Shown here piece after piece: positions 1-11,351 of a stretch of DNA of 64,000 bases. Both the position numbers and the translations under genes were made by a program. The stretch's first letter is position 1; the number at the start of each line of letters is the position of its first letter. The notes beneath the pieces were generated by a model. It made no database searches and had not been told where the DNA came from. It saw nothing but the letters and a program-made list of their open reading frames with translations. Source of the stretch: Pyropia yezoensis. Its lineage: Eukaryota; Rhodophyta; Bangiophyceae; Bangiales; Bangiaceae. Location of the stretch: assembly GCA_009829735.1 (NCBI GenBank), contig CM020618.1, forward strand, positions 32,898,894 to 32,962,893, given 5' to 3'.

Positions 1-619
1 AGCGTGTACACACGAAGCGATGAGCAGTTCTCTCTAGCCCAGAGTCTTCTTTAAGAGTCCTGTACAGACTCTGGCCAAAAAACCCAGAGATTGGAGCATC
101 TCTGCATCGTTGTGGGACAGCCGCTCATCACATGCGCTACAGAGCATGTCCGTAGAACACCAGGGCGGATGGAGTGCGGTTTTGTCGGAAGCGACTGCGC
201 CTGAGTTGGATGGGATGAGATACTGGTGCTGTGCGTCGTCAGACTGTGGTGCACAATCTGTCATTTATGGCCCGCAGCGCCGTGTGTCATCGATTGGGAT
301 CAGAGCATGCGGTATCACGTCGACTTGAGGCGGGGGTTGCATGATCTAAACGTTTGTTGACACCAGAAAGCCCGGAAAGGTCCTGCAGACCCCTCTTCAT
401 GCCAAGACGACGAGAAGAAGGAGCCTCTGACTCGAAACGGCGTCGCAAGCACCTTCGCTCTGTGACGGAAGTAAAATTGCGTCCAATGCGATCGTGTGCT
501 CTCCACGCCATGACCACGAGATGCTCCGATCTGTGAGTTTTCTGGCCAGAGTCCGTACAGGACTCTTAAAGAAGACTCTGGGCTAGAGAGAACTGCTCAT
601 CGCTTCGTGTGTACACGCT
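1..619. mobile_element. MITE-like element with 102-bp terminal inverted repeats
   Basis: Bases 1-102 are repeated in inverse orientation at 518-619 with only a few mismatches; the outer 19 bases (AGCGTGTACACACGAAGCG) match perfectly. Each arm also carries a shorter internal inverted pair (CCAGAGTC..GACTCTGG), so the ends could fold. The roughly 415-bp interior has no convincing open frame, which fits a non-autonomous DNA transposon. A run of T follows the right end. The left flank lies outside the window, so a target-site duplication cannot be read. The superfamily is not assignable from the ends. Confidence 0.75.
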
Positions 620-1319
620 TTTTTCGTAGCTACATGCTCAGGGGGACTGGTACGACATGAGCAAAACCCCGCCGCCCCTGGTTCCATGTTGGGATGCTGG
701 CAGTGGAACTTTCGTGTCCTCAGAGGCTCACAGGGACACAAAGCTATGGTCTGGGCTACGTAAGTGCCTTCCCGTCATTCTTGTCCAGGCTGTGAGGGGG
801 GGGGGACAAAAGTATATGTTTTTGTCAGCACGTTCTCGAAAAAGACGCTCTCTGTGACTGCAGAGCATAGAAACTTAGGTGACTGGTGGTGGAGAGACCA
901 TGGAGCAAGCGACAGCCAGCTGGGTATCTTGGATGATGCATACGTAACACCACTGCGTGGCGAGTTCTCGGTATTACACATAAAAAATACATATGGACGC
1001 AAAGCGCACTCTCTGCTGAGGACAGTGGTGTGCGGTCCGTCACACGGGGATGTACGGATCTGAGGCTCGTGGTGTTCACAAGGCTCGAAGGGGTGGGACG
1101 GGCTACGAAATACAAGATGTGAGCTTGTGTGCAAATATGTGAGTTCATGTAAATGCCTCATGTCAAAGAATCAACGAGACCAAAATGAACAGAACTGAGC
1201 ATAGAGAGAAGCAAAACCCCACCCCCCATCACAGATTCAACACACATATATATATGGGTAAAAAAGGCCGAGGCCGGTGCTGTGTATGTATGTATCTGTG
1301 TTTTTTGTTGTTCCTGGCG
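620..1319. other. intergenic, no gene seen
   Basis: About 700 bases between the MITE-like element and the 3' end of the minus-strand membrane-protein gene. It is moderate in GC, with a short TA-rich stretch at 1243-1256 and a G run at 797-805. Open frames here are short and on both strands, with no protein character. The right part probably holds the 3' untranslated region of the gene ending at 1320. Confidence 0.5.
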
Positions 1320-2430
1320 CTACCTGAGACCTCTACCCTCGTCAGCTGCGGTGGGGTTCTCCCCCTCCTCCCCCTCCCCCCCACTGCCGCCGCCGCCTCG
1401 ACCCCGCCCACCGCCGCTGTCGCTTGCTGCTGCCGCCGCCGCCGCAGTCGCCGTCGCCGCCGTCGCAGGTCGTGCCACCGGCGGGCTCGCCACACCAAGA
1501 CGGGGCCTGAACAGCAGCGTCGCCAGGAGGCTGTTTCCGAGGACCGCCCACACGACCACCGCCACAGCGGGCGGCGACAGCACCCCCGAGGACGCTGCCG
1601 ACGGGGCGATCAAAGAGCCAAACTCCCCTCGGTTCTTCATCGCCACCGCCACCGCCACCGTTTTGGCGAGTGGTTCCTCCTCCTCCTCCCCACCGTCCGA
1701 TCCGCCGGTCGGACCGTCGCTGTCAGAGCCGCCCTCGATGTCGTCGTCGGCATCGTCGAATTCCCCGTCCACGCTCTCGTCAGACGTGCCATAGGGCTCC
1801 CCGCCACTGTTCTTGTCGGGGGCGGTGCCGCCGGCCTTGTCGCCGCTGCACGGGGGAACAGCTATCCTATCGACATTTGCGTGACCGCCGCCACCAACCG
1901 CCGCTGCCGCCGCCGCTGCCTCTGCGTCCCCCTCCTCCTCCGCCAGCAACACAGTCGCGGCGTCCCCCCCCCAGGGTCCACCCCCAAGGCAAAGGTGGCG
2001 GTGGTGGAGGCGGCGGCGGGGGCACCCACCGGGCGGCACGAGCTTCGGCAGCCACGCGGCGGCCTTGCCCACAAAAGCAACCTCCCCCGGGGCGGCGCCC
2101 CGCCCCGCGCCCCCCCCCCCCCGCAGCGCCCGCACGGAAATCGCAAGCGCGACGGTGGCGGCAAAGAAGAGGCGGCCCAGCCACGTCGTTGCCGCCGCGG
2201 TGCGGGACGCCCAGGCGGCGGGGGTGCCGGCGCCCGCCGCGGCGGCCACAATTCCAACCATGTAGCCGCCGAGGAGGAAGGATGTGCCTCCTGCGGTCGC
2301 CGCCCGCGTGGTGAGCACCGCCGCCCGGAGCACCCCCGCCACCACCGCGTCGTCGCGGGTAGCGGCGGGGGTGGCCACCGCCGGCCCGCCCAGGTGCGTG
2401 GCACGGGGGGGCGGCACGGTGGCTTCGATG

Positions 2431-2461
<31 letters not shown>

Positions 2462-4796
2462 GGCGCCGCCGACGTTGGTGGCACGCCCCTCTACCCCCCC
2501 TCTCTCCCGTTGCCGCCTCGCCCGCAGGCGCAAGGCGGCCGCCGCCACACCCTCCACCACCCCCCCCCCCGCCACCACAAGCGCTGCCGGCAGCACCAGC
2601 GGCCGCGAACGTCCCCCTGCCCACCTCCCCGCCGTCGGCAGCGGCGGCAGCGAGGACGTCCACCTCGGCCAGCAGCACCAGCGACAGCACGTCATGCACC
2701 ACAGCATCCAGGTTAATGAGGGTGCCCAGCGGGGAGGCCAGCTCCCCCGCTGCGAGGAACGGTGCTCTATCGTCCTACCGATCCCCACCGACCTGCTCAT
2801 CCGGGCAGATCCCTTCCTAACATTCCGGCGCCAGCCGGCGACGGTGGGCCATTACAGTCCCAATTTACACCCGCGTCTGCCAGCAGCGCCGCCGCGACGC
2901 CCAGGCTGGTGGGTGCCACCGCCGCGCCCGCGGGGACCGCCGCGAGCGGCGGCCGCCCCCAGCCGCCGGCGGCCACCGACGCCACCGCCGCGGCGGCCAC
3001 CGCTAGGCTCGCCACCGCCACCGCCACCGCCTGGAGGGCGGCCGCAGGGGCGGCGGAGAGGGGCATGGCGAGGCCCGCGTCGAGGACGGTCAGCTGGATG
3101 CTGAGGAGGCCGACCAGCGACAGGGCCTCCAGGGGGCAACGCGACACGGCCACAACCGGAAACATGCACCGGCCACAAACGGAAACATGCACAGGCCACG
3201 CCCCCCACCCCCCCCAAAGTCAACAGTCCACACAGACCACCCACCCATACCCACCAACCAGTACTCAGGCTTGCAAGCTCGCCCACCCCCCCCTCCCACC
3301 GCGCTCCTCTCATCCCTCCTCACGCCGTCCACCCCACCTCCCCTCCCACTTCAGCGCTACCTCACCACATGAGCATTAGCAGCGACCCCACCGCCCAACC
3401 ACCCCACCGCCTCCCCGCGGGAGGGAAGCGTCGTCGACACTGGCGCCCACGGCGCCGTCAGGGGGGCGGAGGGGAGGTGCGTCGGGCACCATTCGGCCCT
3501 GGTGCGACCTCTCGCACGCACGCGATAACGAGCCAGCCCCCACGCACACCCCCCATACCGGCCTCCCTCCTGCCGGCCAGCCTCGACGAGGCAGACGCCC
3601 GGCCGCCCGCAACGGGGGAAAAGAGTACCTCGCAAGGCGGGGACGAGGAGAGGAGGCGGTGTCGCCGGCCGCCGCGTGGGGAGGGGGCCACCGCCGACGC
3701 CGCCCCGCAAGACCGCGCGTGCCCACCGCGTCCGCAGCGGCGGCGGCCGCCCAGCCCGACGGGTAAGACAGCCGCGCAACCAGCCAACGGTACCCCCCGC
3801 CGTGGGCGGCCGGGCGGCGCGCCTTGACGTCGGCAGCGGCCACGCCGGTGGCCAACGAGGACATCGTTGGGAAGAGCAAGCCTCCGCCTTCTTGGCGCGC
3901 CGTTCAGCCCACTACCCACCTTCTCGGGGTCTTGTTCCATACCCACTCACGAAATGCAGTACGTATTGCACGGGGCATTCCCTCTACCCTCGTCCCGCCC
4001 CCCCCCCCAACCTGGCCTCCCGCGGTAGCAGCAGTTGACCGTCCGCTCAGCCCGCCCCCCCCCCGCGGCCCGCGAGCGGCGGCCGTGTGGAGCCAACGCA
4101 GCACGCCCGCGACGCTCAGGTTGAGCGGCACAATCAGGCACGTAAGCACGGACACGCCCGTGCAGGTGCCCACGTAGCTGGCCGCGTCCGCCGCCACATG
4201 CGCAGGCGTCAGAGTCACTGTCAGCCGCGTCGCGGCCCGTGTCGAGCCATCGGTGGCGTCCCCGCCCACCCCCCCCCCATCACCACGCCCGTTCCTCCCG
4301 CCGCCCCACCCCCCCCCCACTCAGACCCAATCTGAAAGACCTCCCATCCACCCCCCCAACCCCCCCTCCGGCCCCCCCTCTCCCTGGGCACTGCGGTTGA
4401 AAGTGGGTGGGGGTGGGGCTGGCGGCTGCTCGTGGCACGCGCCCCCCATCACATGATGTGAGCGTGTGCCTCCGCGCCTGCCGCGACCGCCGCGGGCGCG
4501 GGGCACAGCCGCTGAGCAGCGCGGCCCTGTTGAACGCCCAGAGGGGGGGGGGCGTTCGCTTCCCCCCACGCGCCTGCGCACGGCACTGGCTGGAGGCGGC
4601 TGTCTCCGCAAGGAGGGGAGCCGCCGTGGCGCAGCGCCTCGTGCTTGCACGGCTCACGGCCGCCACCGACACTCCCCTCGCTGAGTGGTGGCGCCTGCCA
4701 AAAAGAGCCTCCCGCCCCGTGCCGTCCAGCTGGTGAAGCCGGCAAACGCGCGCGCTGCGGGCACAGCGGCCGCGGGGGGACCCCCACAGCTCCATT
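1320..4796 (-). CDS. multi-exon Ala-rich multispanning membrane protein, unidentified
   Basis: Reads right to left from a probable ATG at 4796 to a stop at 1320. Two introns are supported by GT..AG ends and matching phase: 3127-3365 joins exons ending and starting in phase 0, and 2750-2870 joins a split Ala codon. Hydrophobic segments suggesting membrane spans include one around 4130-4200, one encoded near 3050-3126 (ALSLVGLLSIQLTVLDAGLA), one near 2670-2710, two near 2180-2290 and one near 1520-1570. An acidic linker (SDESVDGEFDDADDDIEGG) precedes the last span. Upstream exon limits (3366-4796) are uncertain. The frame may shift at the C run 2560-2570, where a second frame gives a better hydrophobic helix. 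The family is not recognised; a transporter is possible but unproven. Confidence 0.4.
3150..3198. repeat. 23-bp tandem duplication in an intron
   Basis: Two adjacent near-identical copies of a unit containing GGAAACATGCAC lie inside the predicted intron 3127-3365 of the membrane-protein gene. Confidence 0.6.
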
Positions 4797-4849
4797 CGAG
4801 AGATGTTGACTCCCTTTTGAGCGAGCCAATGACAATGGCCCATTAACAT

Positions 4850-4920
4850 TGGACTGGCGCGGCTTTTAATTTGGCTAACGAGAGAGGGCCACGAGAGAGA
4901 TAAAAGCCAACCAATCAAAA
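4850..4920 (-). promoter_or_regulatory. candidate core promoter of the membrane-protein gene
   Basis: A sharply AT-richer island in very GC-rich DNA. Read on the minus strand it contains ATTGG (inverted CCAAT, around 4911-4915) followed by CTTTTATCTC at 4906-4897, about 100 bases before the proposed start at 4796. A second ATTGG lies near 4833. The same CTTTTATCTC string sits upstream of the plastid protein gene at 60687-60678. The promoter role is inferred from position and composition only. Confidence 0.35.
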
Positions 4921-5829
4921 CAACAACAGTAGGTCAAGGGGCAGCCCTCCGTCGGGGCCCGCCCAGGCGGCTCGCCGCCGTGCACCTTGAAAATCTCCGC
5001 CGGCCCGTGCGGCCGGCCAGCCAATCCCCGCCCGTCAGCGCGCCCCGGCCGTCCACGTGTACGCCATTACGGGGGCGGCGCGACGCTTGGGGGCAGATCG
5101 ATAGGATCTTCCGGCAAGACTGCCGCCACAGCCGCCGCGGCCGCCGCCCGTGGTGACGTGGACGGGCTCGTGGCAGCCTCAGGGGGGGGGGGGCGACGGA
5201 GCCGGGGTGCGCGCGTCAGGGGGGGGGGAGGGGGGGGGGTTCGGGTGTCTCCGGGGGTGCCCGCAGCGTCTTGGGGCCCCGGCGTGGCGCCCGGCGCGGC
5301 CGATGAGGGGGGGGGGGAGGGTGGCGCGGCCATCTCGAGAGGGGTGATAGAACGATCACGGTGGGTAGTGTGTTCGGGAGGACTGGGCTTGCGTCAGGCT
5401 GGCCAGACGCCCAGACATTTAAACAGAATGAGCCAGGCCATACGGCGCGGCGGTGCCGCCCACAAGCCGCCCCTGCAGACTGCTGTGTGATCCAAACCCT
5501 CAGGTACTCTGCAGACCAGTACCTCCCAGTCTGTAAAATGGTCTCTCAGTCTGTAAGTGGTATAGAAGTGAGAGGCGTTTCCGGCTCCCAGGGCCTGTGA
5601 TCTCACCAGACCTTGCATCGATGCCTTGGGGGGACCGGTTCTGACAAGGGAAGATATTTATGAGCAGCGCATATTTGCATGCTGGATCTGGCGGTCAGTG
5701 GTAGATGGCCTTGGCCGTCTCTAGTGTATTGTGCTGACGATGGATACCACGGGAGGTGGGGAAGCCTCCGAATTGGAGCGGTGTTCGCCCATCTCGCGAG
5801 GGAGCCGCGCTGCCGCCGATGGCTTAGAT
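4921..5829. other. G-run-rich intergenic DNA
   Basis: No gene is supported. The stretch 5180-5320 holds several G runs of 8-10 bases. A minus-strand open frame at 5067-5333 starts with a Pro/Ala-rich sequence but has no domain and no clear link to the gene downstream; it could be 5' exon material of the membrane-protein gene. Confidence 0.4.
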
Positions 5830-7099
5830 GCGCTTCCTAAAGGTTGGTTTTGGTGGTGGCGTTTGTAAAGAGTCGTGGAAGTGCGAGACGCCTCCACCGT
5901 GTGGAGGTGACTGTAGGCACGAATCGGAGCGTGGCAGGCGAAGCGGCCCGTGGGGAACCGCCGCCCGCACAATACATGTAAAGTGCGTACGCGGATGCAT
6001 GGCAGGGTTGTGCCAGCAAGTAGTCCACTTTCGCGTCGGAGACCGACGTTTTGGACGTGCGAGCGACAGGCGGGTAGACAATGGCAGGTACTGACGGTGC
6101 CGTGTCGTGAGTTTCATGCAAAACGAACCCCTGCTCTCGTACGTGCTTGGAGACTGAACTCAAGGCAGATCTGTCTACGTTAAATGTCTGAGAGCGCGTT
6201 GCAGCGTGTTCCACCAGAGAAAGTACACATTACTTTCATTAAGTACATGGCCAAGTCGCACAGCAGTACGATGTGCATGCCTTGAACTGCCCGAAACGAC
6301 ACGGCTGTCCCGTGGAACCTCACTTCTGACACAATCCATGCCGTCCTGAGATGCGTGCGTGCCTCCACCCGATTTGTCGCACTACGAGCTGCGCCCGCCC
6401 GAGCCCCTCCCGCGAGATTCGCTTGCTGGACTTGTCGCAGCGAGACCAATTCGCTGGGAGTTCGAGGGCGACCGTCACCGGTAGGTGCGTCCCAGGATGT
6501 CGGGGGTGCTGCCCCGCCTCCAACAGAGCCGGCAGCCACTCATCGATTCGCGGTCAGTTGCGAAGCCCGCAGGACACGCTGAGACGGGTTTCGGAAGAGA
6601 GTTGCCCGTGTGTTCGCGAACCTACCATATACAGTTCGACCGCAGAGCTAGGAGGAACACTTTCGCTGAGGATAGAGGGCTGATGCGCATCAGGGCGATC
6701 TTCGAGAGTGCAACGTGAGGGTGACCTGGCCGTTCACAAACACAGCGTCCACTTTCGCAGGTGCCCGACCCCAAATGTGCCGCCCATTCTGGCCTTGTGC
6801 AGCTTATACACGAGCATAACGCCTTTCGTCGGGGTCTTGCCTGATCTCTCGCTGTACCGTAAAGCCCCTTCGGCTGCGACGAGTACGCTGACTGTTGTCG
6901 AGCTAACCTCTGCGCCAGCCCGCGAATGGAAGTGGGAAGGGTGGACAATGAAGGAAGCTCTGAATTGCGACTGCCGACCTGAAGGACCAGACCGAGGCTC
7001 CGGTGGGGCACCCAGCAGAGCATACCTACGTAGCAGCTCCATACGGAACAAACTCCGGAAGAGCAACCGCCGCGCAAGTAGCGCGCCCGTCACGGCCAC
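5830..7099 (-). pseudogene. broken minus-strand coding remnants, unidentified
   Basis: Successive minus-strand stretches have protein-like composition, unlike the surrounding low-complexity frames. One runs about 7099-6734 (starting MAVTGALLARRLLFRSLFRM), another about 6360-6180 and a third about 6214-5840. They do not form one open frame and no intron set joining them is convincing. This looks like a degraded gene or mobile-element coding region. I do not recognise the family. Confidence 0.3.
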
Positions 7100-7153
7100 A
7101 TGGAAGGCTGCGCACCAGGTCAGGCCATTTCACGACTGCGCCTGAATTCAGGC
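7083..7153 (+). repeat. 70-bp direct repeat, copy 1, with palindrome
   Basis: Begins GCGCCCGTCAC and ends with the perfect palindrome GCCTGAATTCAGGC. It is about 80% identical to 7248-7314, with shared motifs CCACATGGA and CACGACTGCGCCTGAATTCA. Confidence 0.7.
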
Positions 7154-7247
7154 CCATCGCATCATTCCCACTTTAACCACCCTAAGGTGAGCACGCCTCT
7201 GACAGACGTACGCAAGATACGTATGCATTTTTTTAGGCGTGCCGCTG

Positions 7248-7314
7248 GCGCCCGTCACCGCCACATGGAGGGCTCTTTACCCAATCAGGCGCACGACTGC
7301 GCCTGAATTCAGGC
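7248..7314 (+). repeat. 70-bp direct repeat, copy 2, with palindrome
   Basis: Second copy of the 7083-7153 repeat in the same orientation, separated by about 95 bases and ending in the same 14-base palindrome with EcoRI-like core GAATTC. It could be solo ends of a small element or a local duplication. Confidence 0.7.
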
Positions 7315-8040
7315 GAAGTCCTTACCCTGACGTGCCGCGCCGACGTGTGCCCCTTGCAACGCGAGGCATCGGACTGTTCTCTCGGCCGTGCTCTGACGCA
7401 CAGAAACAGTGCTGGGGGAGGGCATGGCGCGAGGGGTAACAGGGCCAGGGGAGCAACAGGAGAGGGTGTCTGAACGTTTCAGCTCTGATCCGGAAAAGCT
7501 TCGTTTTCAGGCCCCCTCGCGTTTTACTGGGGGCTACGCTTCCCTGGAATGTAGTCTAGGGTACTACACGACATTCCGATGAGTTCATCTTCTCCGATGC
7601 GGTGAGACCCCCTTTTAACACGGATAACTCGCACGGCTCTTGCGGGAGCATTCGATTTGTATTTTGTCGATCCGACGTGTGCTTGTTGTGTCGTCGTACC
7701 GGCCGTTTCTGTCTCATTGGGGCGTTCCTCGGCGTGTTTTTTCAGGACAGATAAGCACGACCGTTCTCCCTCCACAGCCGACTCCCCCACCTTGCACAAC
7801 GAAGCCGGCACCACAGATGGCGTCTGCAGCGGCGGGGCGGTGACAAAGGCGGCGGGCAACCACATGTGTGCCGCAGGGTGTCTGACGCAACGCTGTGGCG
7901 GCGATGAACGGGCGGAAGGTGGCAGACGGCCGCCGCTGGTGGGTGGTGTTGGCGAAGGGCGACAGAGGCGGGGGGGTAACGTCAATCCCGCACATTGTAC
8001 CACCCCCGTATATGCCCAGGTAGGCATATAACAAATTGGC
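7315..8040. other. no secure gene
   Basis: A 176-residue minus-strand open frame (7524-8054) has mixed composition in its second half, but no domain or splice support. Nothing else is supported. Confidence 0.3.
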
Positions 8041-8277
8041 CGACAGTCTTCCACAGTCAGTCAGAAAGCGAGAGAGGCGCGGGCGGCTTTTCTGGAGCGC
8101 TTCATTGCCGAGCACGCACCCGGCGTCACGGTGCCGGCAGCTGTGATGATTGCCGCAGAGGTGGGTCATCATCGGGGAATGACTATATGCGAACGGGCTC
8201 TGGACGCCTTCTTGTGGCCGCCCACCACCTCGCTACTACTGGTCACCCCCCCCGCAACCCCCTTGATGGCAGCTTGA
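8041..8277 (+). CDS. possible internal or terminal exon, hypothetical protein
   Basis: The plus frame encodes a helical, well-mixed sequence (QKAREARAAFLERFIAEHAP, then VMIAAEVGHHRGMTICERAL) ending at a TGA at 8275. This composition is unlike the low-complexity shadow frames around it. A stop lies just upstream of 8041, and AG acceptors (for example TTCCACAG ending at 8056) would allow splicing to an upstream exon that I could not locate. No family is recognised. Confidence 0.35.
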   Translation, partial: RQSSTVSQKAREARAAFLERFIAEHAPGVTVPAAVMIAAEVGHHRGMTICERALDAFLWPPTTSLLLVTPPATPLMAA

Positions 8278-9177
8278 CAAACCGCAGCACCGTCGAGACC
8301 GTCAATGCGACGACATACAGTGCCCACGGCGTGCCTCATGCGGTAGCAAAGGATGCGCTCAAGGCGGAGCACGTGCGGTCGGAGAGGGTAAGGCCGCGGC
8401 AGGCGGACCAGGAGGTGGTCTGGCGTGCTTTCCGGGGGGGGAGGGGGGGGGCGCTGACGGGGGTGAGAGTAGATCTCTTGCTGCTAGCCTCTCCACCGTC
8501 ACCGGCATTTCTGCCAACTCCCCGCGCAACGGTGCCGCAATGCATTGTGACGGCGGCGGGGTGGCAGTGGTGGTGTCCGCTGTCGACGACAGAGCGCTGT
8601 TGAAAATCTACATTCCTGCGATGGTGTTGGATGTTGGGTGGTTGGCGGCGGGCGGACCGGTGCCATCCGTTGGCTGGCAGCGTTGGCAGCAGCGGAGGGA
8701 CCGCACGGGCTACTGGGCCGTACCCTTTGTGAATCGCAGCGGCTAGCATTCTCCCACGCGCGGCATGCTCCTTGCCTGGCCCAACTGCCAAGGTCGACGG
8801 GATCGCCCCGACGGGCGCGACGCCAGCGGGCACCTGCGACATGCCACTGCCGCCTAGGGGCTGCAGCCCCCCCTGCACACCCGATGGGGGCACCGGGGTA
8901 GCGGCACCGCCGCCGCCGCAGACGCCGCGGCCTTCCGGAGCGTCCACCGCCTCCGTGACGGGTGCGTCGCCAGTCAGCAACTGAGTGCCGCTGCCCCAAA
9001 GAAGTTGCCGCCTTCTCCGTAAAGCTGACGTGGGCGCCGTAGTGGAGCCGCCGCAGCCGCCGCCACTTTCGCCGCCGCAGCCCTCCGGAGTCACCTCCAC
9101 TGCTTCTGCAGGCCCGCCACTCCGGAGCGGCGGCGGGGAGCCGCTGCCCTCAATCGGCTGCCGCCCCCCCCAATTAT
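8278..9177. other. low-complexity GC-rich DNA
   Basis: Holds long but low-complexity frames, including a 359-residue minus frame at 8336-9415. Two related CCGCCGCCGCAG / CCTCCG blocks around 8900-8960 and 9045-9140 look like an imperfect duplication. No gene is supported. Confidence 0.35.
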
Positions 9178-9870
9178 TTGAAGGAGGAGCGAAGGACGAG
9201 AGCCCGCGCGTTTGGCTGTGGGCTCCCCGTCGCCGACTCGGTGGCCGGCGCGTTGCAAGCGGAAAAGCCCGACCGCCGCACGGGCGCTGCCGGTGTGACC
9301 TCCATTTTGGCCATGCCCACGGCCCAGGCTGTCTGCTTCGCTGGGAGGGCAAGTGGGGGAGTGGCAGCGTTAGCGTCCCCCGCGGCACTCCTGCTCGTGC
9401 CGTACCACCGCGCAACGCCGCGCGCGGGTGGCGGTAGTGGGCACCCCCAGCATCACCGCTCGAGCAGTCACCGCCGCAACCACTGCAGCTCTGGCCGCAT
9501 CTGCTGCCGAGACGGTCCGCAGCGGCTTCCTACAGCTGTCGTTGCCGCCGGCGGCTGCGGCTGTCGGGCGCAGGCGGCAGCGGACAGGCAAATGAGACAG
9601 GAGAGGGGCAGCAGGTGCGGCGGCCGCTGCCGCTGCCACTGCTACGGACCTTGACGGCTGCGCACGGCTGCTGCCGGCGGGGGCCGGGGAGACCCCCCGT
9701 GCAGTGAACGATAGCGGCGCCGCCGTCCCGGTGGACGGGGAGCCCGGGGAGGCCTCGGCAGGAGCGCCCCATCCTCCTGTTGTCGACAGCCTCCGTGGCC
9801 GGCTCTGTTTTTGCTGCGCCGCCGGCGCGTTGCCGCAGCGTTGGCGCCGGGGGCGCTGTGCACGATGAAG
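9178..9870 (+). CDS. possible Ala-rich hypothetical protein (frame-shifted or spliced)
   Basis: Three plus-strand pieces look protein-like. The first is about 9178-9425 (contains GVTSILAMPTAQAVCFAGRA and a hydrophobic Ala/Leu segment). The second, in another frame, is 9437-9590 (VVGTPSITARAVTAATTAAL, ending TGK then stop). The third, beyond a possible AG acceptor near 9615, runs 9630-9870 (contains AVNDSGAAVPVDGEPGEASA). They could be exons of one gene with weak membrane or transit-peptide character. Splice sites are not secure and no domain is recognised. Confidence 0.25.
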
Positions 9871-11208
9871 ACCGTCAGAGGGAGAAGGAAGGGGCGTCGA
9901 CATGGGGGCGGTGATGAGCGACGAGGGGCGCAGGTGAGGCCTTGCCTGTTCGATGCGGCACGGCGCTTTGGCAGAACTGGCCCCACACAGGGGGGTAGTG
10001 CGCGCCATACGGGGGCGGGAGACAACTGGTCTGGCCCGTTCCTCCCTTTGCATTTGATCCCGAATTTCCCGAAGGCAAGGATACTTTGCTTGATTGTAAA
10101 TCCAGGATACATTTAAGGGCTTTCTGCATTTCATCGTCTTGAATTTTCGTGCGGCCCGGTGGGCAGGTGCTGGATTGGGAGATTCTGAGTGGCGAGATTC
10201 TGAGAGGAACCTGGGGGGATAAGGGGTGGGACGGCGGGGCATGGCCTCGCTTCTCCGCCCCGACCAAGAAACTGTTGGCCCACACACCATCTTCTTGTTT
10301 ACTGGTGGGGGGATTGCCCCACAACAGAGATAGAGTGTGTGCAACTTGCACTTCTTCCGGTTCCCCCGACACGGGAGGCAGCCATTGTGCACCGCCCCAA
10401 CTTGGGTGCTGCGTGTGCGAGTGGCTTTTGCCACATTTGGTGGAGCAGCAGGGGACAGAGCTAAACGTTACCTCCGGGTGCACCCGGGTCTAAGGGGCCC
10501 TCTGTCTCAGAGAAACGGTGGTCTTGGACTGTGTCGTACGGATCGCTACCCAACATGGCTGGATCGGACCCCCCGTCGTCCGGAGAGTACACGGGTGACG
10601 CACGTACTTCAGTGGCTTCGACTCCTGGTGAGACACAGGTAGGTGTGCCTGGGGTCGAAGAGGTACTAGAGGTCCCTCATGCCAGCAGAACTGGGAGTAC
10701 GGGCGGGCAACTGGCAACCCCGACTCAGTTTAGAGTTCATTCGGGTGACACCTCCGATGATGGTCGGCCGAAGTCTGGCCAACAGGTGGTACACTCAACG
10801 GGAACGTCCCAAGGTGAGAGGACTGTCCCTGCGGGATTCACTCGGGTTGGACCCGTCGGCCACTGCGTCGGCCACAGCCGGGCATTCAGCCGACTGATGA
10901 CAGATGCGCAGGTCCTCGTTACCCGCCAAGTCCCGCACGCTCAGCTGCACCCCGTCGAGCTATGCGGGTCTGCCGCCCTATGAGGCCGCGTCGCACGCCT
11001 GTGGGCGGACGCCCAGCCGAAAGGTGCCCGTCGCCAGCAGTGAAGCTGCCCAGCGAGACGCCCGCCGGTGGCGCAGTAGGGGCCTGATGGGCCAGGGGAG
11101 CGGTGGATGAATGCAGCGTCGCAGGCTCTCGGACTGCAGGGAGGGTCTGGGCTCGTCGGGGCGGTGCAGTGAGCTGTTTACATGGGGGGGGGGGGGGGAG
11201 GGGCGGGG
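9871..11208. other. accessory DNA with one unassigned open frame
   Basis: The only frame with balanced composition is the plus-strand 10531-10983 (about 150 residues, rich in Ser/Thr/Gly, for example SRTGSTGGQLATPTQFRVHS). It has no recognisable domain and may be chance or a relic. A G run of about 17 bases sits at 11184-11200. Confidence 0.3.
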
Positions 11209-11342
11209 TTCAGGGACACCCCAGTTCAGGGACACCCCAGTTCAGGGACACCCCAGTTCAGGGACACCCCAGGTGAGGGACACCCCAGTTCAGGGACACC
11301 TCAGTTCAGGGACACCCCTGCTCAGGGACACCCCAGTTCAGG
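11209..11342 (+). repeat. 16-bp tandem repeat, about 8 units
   Basis: Unit TTCAGGGACACCCCAG repeated head to tail, with unit starts at 11209, 11225, 11241, 11257, 11273, 11289, 11305, 11321 and a partial at 11337. Variants are GGTGAGGGACACCCCAG-like (fifth unit), one CCTCAG and one CCCCTG. It ends ten bases before the left arm of the large inverted repeat. Confidence 0.9.
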
Positions 11343-11351
11343 CCCAACCAG

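Noticed and set aside
1185-3104. 639-residue plus-strand open frame
   Set aside because: Arg/Pro-rich shadow opposite the minus-strand membrane-protein gene, whose introns and hydrophobic segments make better sense.
8336-9415. 359-residue minus frame with internal similarity
   Set aside because: Gly/Pro/Arg low complexity, open also on the other strand; the similarity reflects duplicated CCGCCG blocks.
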